A DNA stretch of 29,884 nucleotides from CAIOJG01 sp964477455 (GTDB lineage: Bacteria > Patescibacteriota > Patescibacteriia > Magasanikbacterales > GWA2-37-8): positions 1-29,884 of the forward strand of contig CAYZHG010000051.1 in assembly GCA_964477455.1 (NCBI GenBank), read 5' to 3'. The position numbers and the translations under genes were made by a program. The notes beneath the pieces are model-generated. The model did no database searches. It saw nothing but the letters and a program-made list of their open reading frames with translations, and had not been told where the DNA came from. This document shows, one piece after another, positions 15,342 to 21,666 of this stretch (position 1 is its first letter; every line of letters begins with the position of its first letter).

Positions 15342-15863
15342 ATGCAAATTGATATAAATAATTTTCAACCTTTTCAACACGATAAACAAGAATCTAAAAA
15401 TCAATTAATTAATTTTGCTCGCACGCAAGATGTATCAAAAGTTGAGGGTGTATTTACTGCGACATTAATTTATACGAATCTAGTTGATTATTTGGCCAAA
15501 CATTTGTTAGAAAATCTAAGGAAAATGGTTTGCATTGATACTTATAAAAGATTTGGTGGCGTTTTTTATTATGATCCAAATAATCAAAGAATAAATTTAA
15601 GTTTAGGTGAGCTTTGTAATAATCTAGATCATTTTGATTTTCCAGATAAGAAGGATTTAATGGAAAATTTGAGAAAGTTTAGTAAATTAAGAAATCAAAT
15701 TATGCATAATTTGATGCAATTGGATTTAACAAATAACGCTGCGCAATTTGAACAAGACCTTAAAAATGTTAGCGCGTTAGCAGAAGAAGTATTGTTAAAA
15801 TATAATATTATAGTACGAGGCGTAACAACTGTATGGCAGGTTGCTAATAATCCACAACAATAA
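15342..15863 (+). CDS. HEPN-like protein with RxxxxH motif
   Basis: 173 residues, all-helical by appearance. The segment LRKFSKLRNQIMHNL contains Arg117-x4-His122, the catalytic Rx4-6H pattern of HEPN ribonucleases, placed as usual at the start of a late helix and flanked by an Asn at each side. HEPN proteins are metal-independent RNases found in toxin-antitoxin, abortive infection and CRISPR systems, and some lie in type I restriction loci. No nucleotidyltransferase (MNT) partner is adjacent. It ends one base before hsdR (TAATATG), so the two are tightly coupled. Assignment rests on the motif and context, not on overall similarity; a non-catalytic helical protein remains possible. Confidence 0.65.
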   Translation: MQIDINNFQPFQHDKQESKNQLINFARTQDVSKVEGVFTATLIYTNLVDYLAKHLLENLRKMVCIDTYKRFGGVFYYDPNNQRINLSLGELCNNLDHFDFPDKKDLMENLRKFSKLRNQIMHNLMQLDLTNNAAQFEQDLKNVSALAEEVLLKYNIIVRGVTTVWQVANNPQQ

Positions 15864-15864
15864 T

Positions 15865-18756
15865 ATGAAATTCAACGAACAATACACCGTAGAAAATCAC
15901 ATTATAAAATATTTATCCGAAACACTCGGATACGAATATATTCCACCAAAAGAATTTGCACAGTTACGTGAATTTGAAAGTGAATATATTGTCACTCCAT
16001 TACTATTGGCCGCGATTAAGCGGATTAATTCCATTAATGATGATGAGGCATATAATGTGCTGCGCGAGATTAAAAAGATTGATACTAATGAAGGATTTCT
16101 GAATTTATTTAGAAATGGTGTAGATATTATAGATCTGGCTACCAAGCGCACAATGAATTACAGTGTGATTGATCGTGATGATAAAAATCAATTTGTAGTA
16201 ACAAACCAGTTTTATTTTGAAGGTAGTAGTGAAAATATTCGTCCGGATATTTTGGTATTTTTAAATGGTTTACCGGTGGTGGATATTGAGGCCAAAAGTC
16301 CAACTGTTTCAGTGTCGGTAAATTATGAAAATGCTGTTGATCAAATTAGTCGCTATGAACGTAATGCTTGGAAATTATTTTTGACTAATTGTTTTAATAT
16401 TGCGACTGATGGACTGAAAACTGTTTATGGGGTTACTTATAGCCCAAAACAGTACTGGGCGGAGTGGAAGGGTGAGGGAAAGGAAGAAAATTTGGAGATG
16501 ACTTTACGAGCTTTATTGGAAAAAGAGAGATTGTTGGATATTATTAAAAATTTTATTGTCTTTGAAAAAACCAAGGAGCGAACGGTTAAAAAGATCTGTC
16601 GTTATCAGCAATTGCGCGCAACTAACAAAATTTTTAATCGAGTTTTGGATGGTGACAAAAAGCGTGGGCTTGTTTGGCATACGCAGGGTAGTGGTAAAAG
16701 TTTGTCCATGTTTTTTACAGCTTGGAAACTTCGTTTTGCTCCAGAATTAAAAAATCCAAAAGTGTTTATTTTGGTGGACAGAATTGATTTGGATGATCAA
16801 ATTTTTGAAACCTTTGTAAATTGTGGTGGGTTAAATGTCGTGCGTGTGGAAAGCAAACGCGATTTAGCAAAAAAGATTGTTAATGATGAGCGTGGAATTT
16901 TTATTTCCACTATTCAAAAATTTAATGATTTACCGGTCAAAATTGAAAATCTGAGTGAGAATATCGTGGTTTTGTGTGATGAGGGACATCGTGGTAATGA
17001 AGGTTTTTCCTCAATCAATTTACGCGCAAGTATGAGAAATGCTTTTTTCTTTGGCTTTACCGGCACACCGATTGACCACCTGACTTTGAATACCCACCGT
17101 AATTTTGGTGAAGATGGTGAGAGATATTTGGATTATTATTCTATTCAGCAAGCTATAGATGATGGTGCTACTTTACCAGTGACTTACGAAGCTCGTTTGT
17201 CGAAGTTTTTTGTGGACGAGGAAAAGATAGATAAACAGTTTGAAGAAATTACTGCAAATTTGGAACCAAAACAAAAGGAATTATTGGCTAAAAAATATGG
17301 TAAAAAAGAAGCAGTTATAAAATTGGATAAACGCATGCGGGCGATTATTCAAGACATTGTGGAACACTACAAACTTTATGTATTGCCAAATGGTTTTAAA
17401 GCACAGATAGTTTGCTATGATCGTGAAACAACTGCAAAATACAAAAATTTATTAGACGAACTCGTGCCACAAGAATGGTCAGCGGTGGTATATTCTTCCG
17501 GTGATAGAAATAGTGATACGGATAATTTGAAAGAATATAATACTAATAAACGCCAACGCGAGAGAATTATTGACGAATTTAAGGATCCTCACAATCCACT
17601 CAAGTTTTTATTGGTGTGTGATATGCTTTTAACTGGCTTTGATGCTCCAGTGGAGCAAATGATGTATCTGGACAAGCCACTACGCGACCATAATTTACTT
17701 CAAGCTATTGCGCGCACCAATCGGATATATCCGAATAAAGGATGCGGTAAAATTATTGATTATTATGGCATGACGCGTAATTTGGAAAAAGCATTGGATT
17801 TTGATGAGAGTGTGGTGGATTCGGCGATGTTAAATATTGATCATATTAAAGAAAGATTTACTGAAACATTGGATGAAATTTTGCGTTTGTTTGCTAATGT
17901 AAATATCGAGGATCCATCTATGGATAATTTACGCTATTGTTTAAAGATTTTTATTGATAGCGAAGATAAACAACAATTTTTTATTGACCGCTACGGCAAA
18001 TTAAAAATGTTTTTTGAGATTTTGTCGCCAGATCCATTTTTAAAACAATCTTTGCGCAAGTTTGAATGGGTTACTAGTTTTTATTTGGCCTTTTCCAAAG
18101 AATTTTTGGGTGAGGAGTACAGTATGCACGAATTGGCAGAGTATGGGCAAAAGTTGAAAGAGTTAATTCAGGAAAAAGTGGATTATGAGGGGATTACTAA
18201 AAATTTTCGTGAGTTGAAAATTAATGAAATTTACGCTTTGCAGCAATTGGAAAAAATGGACGATGAAGAAAAAGCGTTGAATTTAGAAAAAATGTTGAAA
18301 CGCGAAATCTCGGTGAATATTGATACCGACCCAGTGTTCAAACGATTTAGTGAACGGTTATCAGCAATAAGAAAAGAATTTGAACAAAACCAGATTGATT
18401 TATCGGAGCGAATAAAAAGATATTATGAATTATTAAATGATGTAAAGAAAAAAGGTAACGAAGCAGAGGATTTAGGCTTGAATCTGCGCGAATATGGACT
18501 TTATGTGGTGTCGGAAGAATTTGTGAAAAATTTTAAGGAGCCCGTGTTTATTGAATTTATTAAAGAATTAACCTTACGGTTAGATGCTGTGTTGGATAGC
18601 GGCTGGCAAGAATCGTCCAAGCGAGATGAATTTATCAAGGATGTGAAACGTGCTGTTCAAGAGGTGTTGCTAAAAGAGTATGGTGGCAAATTAGAGGTGA
18701 ACGATTTTAATAAATATCTTAATCGGTTGGTGGACATTGTTATAAAAAAATTCTAA
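15865..18756 (+). CDS. hsdR: Type I restriction endonuclease motor subunit
   Basis: 963 residues from the ATG at 15865; an upstream TTG lies inside the preceding gene and is not used. The N-terminal nuclease domain has RPD at 126-128 and EAK at 142-144 (PD-(D/E)xK core). The SF2 translocase follows: Walker A QGSGKS (274-279), DEGH (372-375), GFTGTP, LLTGFDAP and motif VI QAIARTNR (613-620). The C-terminal 300 residues are helical and charged, the usual HsdM-docking region. The enzyme translocates DNA and cuts at a distance when the site is unmethylated. All catalytic motifs are intact, so the system appears functional. Confidence 0.95.
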   Translation: MKFNEQYTVENHIIKYLSETLGYEYIPPKEFAQLREFESEYIVTPLLLAAIKRINSINDDEAYNVLREIKKIDTNEGFLNLFRNGVDIIDLATKRTMNYSVIDRDDKNQFVVTNQFYFEGSSENIRPDILVFLNGLPVVDIEAKSPTVSVSVNYENAVDQISRYERNAWKLFLTNCFNIATDGLKTVYGVTYSPKQYWAEWKGEGKEENLEMTLRALLEKERLLDIIKNFIVFEKTKERTVKKICRYQQLRATNKIFNRVLDGDKKRGLVWHTQGSGKSLSMFFTAWKLRFAPELKNPKVFILVDRIDLDDQIFETFVNCGGLNVVRVESKRDLAKKIVNDERGIFISTIQKFNDLPVKIENLSENIVVLCDEGHRGNEGFSSINLRASMRNAFFFGFTGTPIDHLTLNTHRNFGEDGERYLDYYSIQQAIDDGATLPVTYEARLSKFFVDEEKIDKQFEEITANLEPKQKELLAKKYGKKEAVIKLDKRMRAIIQDIVEHYKLYVLPNGFKAQIVCYDRETTAKYKNLLDELVPQEWSAVVYSSGDRNSDTDNLKEYNTNKRQRERIIDEFKDPHNPLKFLLVCDMLLTGFDAPVEQMMYLDKPLRDHNLLQAIARTNRIYPNKGCGKIIDYYGMTRNLEKALDFDESVVDSAMLNIDHIKERFTETLDEILRLFANVNIEDPSMDNLRYCLKIFIDSEDKQQFFIDRYGKLKMFFEILSPDPFLKQSLRKFEWVTSFYLAFSKEFLGEEYSMHELAEYGQKLKELIQEKVDYEGITKNFRELKINEIYALQQLEKMDDEEKALNLEKMLKREISVNIDTDPVFKRFSERLSAIRKEFEQNQIDLSERIKRYYELLNDVKKKGNEAEDLGLNLREYGLYVVSEEFVKNFKEPVFIEFIKELTLRLDAVLDSGWQESSKRDEFIKDVKRAVQEVLLKEYGGKLEVNDFNKYLNRLVDIVIKKF

Positions 18757-18760
18757 TTTT

Positions 18761-19321
18761 ATGAAGAGGAGGAAAACAATTTTACACGACCGTGAGGTAG
18801 AATATGTAGTGAAAAAAAGTTCACGAGCACGTCGGCTACGGGTTGCTGTGTATTGCGACGCAAGCGTGATTGTTACTGTGCCAGTTGATTTTGGTGAACA
18901 CAAGGTTGAAAGGTATTTGAAAGAAAAAGCGAGTTGGGTGTTGGATAAGTTGGATTATTTCTTACGATTAAGTAAAACTGTACGAATTGGTGGTGGTCTG
19001 CGAGAATATAAAAAAAATCGTGCGCAGGCACTTGAGTTTGTGACTGCTAAAGTGGCAAAAATAAATGAATTATATAAATTTTCTTTTGGAAAAATATCTA
19101 TAAAAAATCACAAAACTCGTTGGGGCAGTTGTTCTAAAAAAAGAAATTTAAATTTTAATTATAAGATTATTTTTTTACCAGATGAATTAGCGGAGTATGT
19201 GATTGTTCATGAGCTGTGTCATTTGCAAGAATTTAATCACTCACAAAAATTTTGGAATTTAGTAAGTAGGAATTTTTCTGATTATAAGTTGTTGATAGAA
19301 AAGTTAAGTGCAGTTCGGTAA
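18761..19321 (+). CDS. YgjP-type zinc metallopeptidase (M48-like, DUF45)
   Basis: 186 residues. The C-terminal half holds WGSCSKKRNLNFNYK and the zinc-binding HELCH at 150-154 followed by His160 in NHSQKFW, the pattern of the YgjP/WLM-like family (PF01863, COG1451). The N-terminal half (SSRARRLRVAVYCDASVIVT) is the usual beta-sheet domain. Its substrate is unknown. Members of this family are repeatedly found next to hsdR in type I loci, so it is best regarded as part of the system. It starts four bases after the hsdR stop. No terminator is seen after it; the next promoter begins two bases past its stop. Confidence 0.85.
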   Translation: MKRRKTILHDREVEYVVKKSSRARRLRVAVYCDASVIVTVPVDFGEHKVERYLKEKASWVLDKLDYFLRLSKTVRIGGGLREYKKNRAQALEFVTAKVAKINELYKFSFGKISIKNHKTRWGSCSKKRNLNFNYKIIFLPDELAEYVIVHELCHLQEFNHSQKFWNLVSRNFSDYKLLIEKLSAVR

Positions 19322-19322
19322 C

Positions 19323-19351
19323 TTGCCTTTATTCTTTTCTTTTGTTAGTAT
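19323..19351 (+). promoter_or_regulatory. Putative promoter of the adenosyltransferase gene
   Basis: TTGCCT (19323-19328), a 17-bp spacer and TAGTAT (19346-19351). The ATG at 19360 is eight bases after the -10 box, so the transcript is expected to be leaderless or nearly so. It suggests independent expression from the restriction island. Confidence 0.5.
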
Positions 19352-19359
19352 CTAAATAT

Positions 19360-19899
19360 ATGATTAAAATCTATACAAAAACTGGCGATACTGGTGAAAC
19401 TTCACTTCTTGGTGGGCAACGTGTCACCAAGGATTGTATTACCTTGCAGGTGGTAGGAGAGATTGATGAGCTCAATTCCAAGATGGGTGAAGTTGTCGCA
19501 CATCTATGGGAAGAAGAACCGGCAACATTTTTAAAAAAGATTCAACAAGATCTTTTTAAAACTGGAGCTGAAATTGCATCTTTGCAAACAGAATTTAATT
19601 CCAAAATTGTAAAAATTGAACAAGCAGAAATTGAAGAGCTAGAAAATAACATCGATGCTTTCGCCGAACAGTTACCAGAGCTTACAAATTTTATTTTGCC
19701 AGGTGGAAATTTATCCGCAGCTCATTTGCATCACGCTCGCACAATTTGTCGTCGCGTTGAACGTGAATTAGTTTCATTAGGAAAAGAAAAAGAAGTACGA
19801 TCGGAATTGTATATGTATTTTAATCGATTAAGTGATTATTTTTTCACAGCGGCCCGTTGGATTAATTGGAATGATGGAGTAGAAGAGCACAAAGTTTAA
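19360..19899 (+). CDS. PduO-type ATP:cob(I)alamin adenosyltransferase
   Basis: 179 residues from the ATG at 19360; an upstream in-frame TTG lies in the promoter. YTKTGDTGETSLLGG at residues 5-19 is the N-terminal ATP-binding signature. GEIDELNS follows, then CRRVEREL and YFNRLSDYFFTAAR, all diagnostic of the PduO/MMAB trimeric family (PF01923). It attaches the 5'-deoxyadenosyl group of ATP to cobalamin, producing the cofactor of class II ribonucleotide reductase. No B12 synthesis genes are present in the window, so the organism may salvage corrinoids. It lies between the restriction island and the RNA locus. Confidence 0.95.
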   Translation: MIKIYTKTGDTGETSLLGGQRVTKDCITLQVVGEIDELNSKMGEVVAHLWEEEPATFLKKIQQDLFKTGAEIASLQTEFNSKIVKIEQAEIEELENNIDAFAEQLPELTNFILPGGNLSAAHLHHARTICRRVERELVSLGKEKEVRSELYMYFNRLSDYFFTAARWINWNDGVEEHKV

Positions 19900-19938
19900 A
19901 AATGTTTTTACAAAAATTTCATACACATTTTTTTACCC

Positions 19939-19967
19939 TTGACATAGTGGTTAATTCTAACTACAAT
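19939..19967 (+). promoter_or_regulatory. Strong promoter of the RNA locus
   Basis: A perfect TTGACA (19939-19944), a 17-bp spacer and TACAAT (19962-19967). The predicted start near 19974 coincides with the first paired base of the RNA described next, and the transcript continues into tRNA-Leu and a terminator. Confidence 0.8.
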
Positions 19968-19974
19968 GAAAAGA

Positions 19975-20138
19975 CTTTTCTCTATGGAGTTGCGACAGAT
20001 TTGATGTTTCAATCGGATCGGATTCTGAAAGCATTCTCTCTCCATTTCCTCTATACTTCGGTATCTTGGAATGGCGTTTTCTAAATTAGATTCGCTAATT
20101 AATACATGCAGATCTGCTCGCAGCTCTGTGGAGAAAAG
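19975..20138 (+). ncRNA. Rod-shaped RNA resembling 6S RNA
   Basis: Bases 19975-20003 pair with 20109-20138 in a 29-bp helix with one bulged base (C20117) and five G-U pairs. Inside is an asymmetric bubble: 5' side 20004-20026, 3' side 20082-20108. The 3' side has its own hairpin (AATTAG/CTAATT, 20084-20100). The apical part is closed by GAAAGC/GTTTTC (20027-20032 with 20076-20081) and capped by a hairpin at 20042-20074 with a TTCG tetraloop. Long closing stem, large central bubble with a 3'-side hairpin, apical stem-loop and a length of 164 nt are the shape of 6S RNA, which binds and holds the housekeeping RNA polymerase. There is no coding potential of note. The fold was built by hand; 6S identity is inference from shape. 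Confidence 0.65.
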
Positions 20139-20145
20139 CAAAATT

Positions 20146-20226
20146 GCCCAGGTGGTGTAATGGTAGCCACGCAGGACTTAAAATCCTGTTCCTTCGGGAG
20201 TGCGGGTCCGAGTCCCGCCCTGGGCA
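20146..20226 (+). tRNA. tRNA-Leu (anticodon UAA)
   Basis: 81 nt. The acceptor stem GCCCAGG pairs with CCTGGGC, with discriminator A. The anticodon stem CAGGA/TCCTG holds loop CTTAAAA with anticodon TAA. A long variable arm with a TTCG loop (type II tRNA, as in Leu/Ser) is present. The T stem GCGGG/CCCGC has loop TCCGAGT, in which position 55 is C instead of the near-invariant U. CCA is not encoded. It follows the 6S-like RNA by seven bases in the same transcript. Confidence 0.95.
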
Positions 20227-20233
20227 CAGGGGA

Positions 20234-20267
20234 AAATACTACTTTATATAAGTAGTATTTTTTATTT
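20234..20267 (+). terminator. Terminator of the RNA locus
   Basis: AAATACTACTT (20234-20244) pairs perfectly with AAGTAGTATTT (20250-20260) around a 5-nt loop and runs into TTTATTT. It ends the 6S-like/tRNA transcript. Confidence 0.88.
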
Positions 20268-20307
20268 GTTTTCATTTTAAAATAATGGTAGTATAAATTG
20301 ACGCATC

Positions 20308-20389
20308 GACAGATTACCTTTTCGCTTTTTTCGACCGCGAGGTCGAAAGGATGAGCTTCGGCTCATAACCCGCTCAAAGGTAATCTATC
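20308..20389 (+). ncRNA. Three-way-junction RNA element, copy A
   Basis: P1 is an 11-bp stem (20311-20321 with 20376-20386), extendable by two pairs past one mismatch. P2 is TTTCGACC/GGTCGAAA (20329-20336 with 20341-20348) with a GCGA loop. P3 is ATGAGC/GCTCAT (20351-20356 with 20361-20366) with a TTCG loop. The joining segments TCGCTTT, GG and AACCCGCTC are identical in copy B at 29033-29128, while all three helices differ in sequence and still pair. A TATAAA at 20292-20297 could start a transcript at its 5' edge. It lies 29 bp before the nuclease gene, so it is either that gene's leader or a free RNA. Not recognised as a known family. Confidence 0.7.
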
Positions 20390-20417
20390 ATTATTCTTTT
20401 TTCTATATAATAATTTT

Positions 20418-21287
20418 ATGGCTAAAGATAAATTTACCGCTGTGTGGGTGTCGCATACTTCTATTTCTGATTTTTTAAAATGTCCGCGTGCTTATTATTT
20501 AAAAAATGTTTATCGTGATCCGCAGACTAAGCACAAAATAAAATTGATGTCACCGGCATTGGCGTTGGGGCAAAGTGTGCATGAGGTTTTGGAATCATTA
20601 TCACAGTTACCTCGCGGTGGACGTTTTAGCGAACCTCTGCCAACTAAGTTTGAACGTGCTTGGGAAAAAGTAAAAGGTGAAAAAGGTGGTTTTCCAAATG
20701 AGGATACGGAATATCAATACAAGAAACGTGGTTTGGAAATGTTGGCACGCGTGTTTAATCATCCTGGTCCAATAAACAATTTATCAGTAAAAATCCAAAT
20801 GGATTTACCTTACTATTGGTTGTCTGAAGAGGATAATATAATATTGTGTGGCAAAGTAGATTGGCTGGAATATCTGCCAGATACAGACAGTGTTCATATT
20901 ATCGATTTTAAAACGGGAAAAATTCAAGAAGAAGAGAGTTCACTCCAGCTTCCTATATATAGCTTGTTGGTAGATAAATGTCAGAAAAGAAAAACTTCCA
21001 AAGTTAGTTACTGGTATTTGGCGGAAAATGATAATTTGACTGAAAAGCAATTGCCGGAGCTAGAAGAATCAGAAAAAAAGATTTTAGAGATTGCCAGACA
21101 GATGAAAGTAGCTCGACAAATCAATCGTTTTAAATGTAAAAATGGTGAAGATGGCTGTTTTGCTTGTAAACCTTTTGAGACTATTTTGAGCAAAGGTGCC
21201 AAACTGGTAGGTCAAGATGAATATGGGGCGGATATCTATATTATCGCCCAAGCGGACGAAGAAAACCGAGAAGGCGAGATATTATAA
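20418..21287 (+). CDS. RecB-like PD-(D/E)XK nuclease with putative Fe-S cluster
   Basis: 289 residues. The nuclease core (PF12705/Cas4-RecB type) shows Asp148 in GKVDWLEY, IIDFKTGK with Asp163 and Lys165, and the following LQLPIYSLL helix with Gln177. An early His in GQSVHEVLE fits the motif I helix. Cysteines at 22 (FLKCPRAYYL), 240, 247 and 250 form the one-plus-three pattern that holds a 4Fe-4S cluster in Cas4 and AddB. The usual product is a DNA exonuclease for repair or recombination. No helicase or Cas genes are near, so its partner is unknown. It is preceded by RNA element copy A; TATAAT at 20406-20411 lies six bases before the ATG but lacks a clear -35. Confidence 0.88.
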   Translation: MAKDKFTAVWVSHTSISDFLKCPRAYYLKNVYRDPQTKHKIKLMSPALALGQSVHEVLESLSQLPRGGRFSEPLPTKFERAWEKVKGEKGGFPNEDTEYQYKKRGLEMLARVFNHPGPINNLSVKIQMDLPYYWLSEEDNIILCGKVDWLEYLPDTDSVHIIDFKTGKIQEEESSLQLPIYSLLVDKCQKRKTSKVSYWYLAENDNLTEKQLPELEESEKKILEIARQMKVARQINRFKCKNGEDGCFACKPFETILSKGAKLVGQDEYGADIYIIAQADEENREGEIL

Positions 21288-21288
21288 G

Positions 21289-21297
21289 TGTGGATAA
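21289..21297 (-). promoter_or_regulatory. DnaA-box match (TTATCCACA)
   Basis: Exact TTATCCACA on the minus strand directly after the nuclease stop codon and about 95 bp before the rpoBC -35 box. With the next two bases it is identical to the site at 6547. Confidence 0.4.
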
Positions 21298-21391
21298 CTA
21301 TTGTTATATTTTAGTAAAATTAGCTTATTTTACTTATAAGTTAGCCAAAAACAGGCAAAAACCTTGACATTTTAATAGTAACTCGCTTCAT

Positions 21392-21420
21392 TTGACAAAA
21401 CTTCATTTTTGTATTATTAT
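21392..21420 (+). promoter_or_regulatory. Putative rpoBC promoter
   Basis: TTGACA (21392-21397), a 17-bp spacer and TATTAT (21415-21420). The start near 21427 gives a leader of about 240 nt. Other TTGACA boxes at 21364 and 21494 have poorer -10 partners; the latter lies inside a palindrome. Confidence 0.65.
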
Positions 21421-21432
21421 TTATCCGCTTTC

Positions 21433-21610
21433 GTGGAACGGCCACTTAAACTAAAAAATCGCTAAACACAGCAAAAAAGTGGCATTTGTCAGCTTGACAA
21501 AATAGCTGCTTGCAAGGTAATTCAATAAAAAATTTATCATGCTAACCTTGCCGTTTTCCGCTAAAATATAACGAAAAAGCCAAAAAAACCATTATTTTGG
21601 TACTTTTTTT
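21433..21610 (+). promoter_or_regulatory. Structured leader of rpoB
   Basis: The 379-bp gap before rpoB holds several hairpins after the promoter. GTGG/CCAC (21433-21445) competes with GCCACTT/AAGTGGC (21441-21447 with 21477-21483), since both use the same CCAC. Next are a perfect TTTGTCA-GCT-TGACAAA hairpin (21485-21501) and GCAAGGT/ACCTTGC (21512-21518 with 21545-21551). A weak ACCA/TGGT hairpin followed by seven T (21588-21610) may be an attenuator. No gene is visible in this gap. Confidence 0.4.
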
Positions 21611-21666
21611 GTTTAAATTTTTCCAAAATCCCTTTTTTAAAAAAATTTATTTAAAATTTTCACCTT

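Noticed and set aside
19902..20084. A 60-codon open frame across the promoter and the 6S-like RNA
   Set aside because: It contains the TTGACA/TACAAT promoter and half of a structured RNA, and its translation looks random. The opposite-strand frame at 19908-20141 fails for the same reason.
20322..20340. TCGC of the junction is complementary to the GCGA loop of P2 (possible pseudoknot)
   Set aside because: Only three bases link it to an 8-bp helix, which cannot span the distance; GCGA is better explained as a stable GNRA tetraloop.
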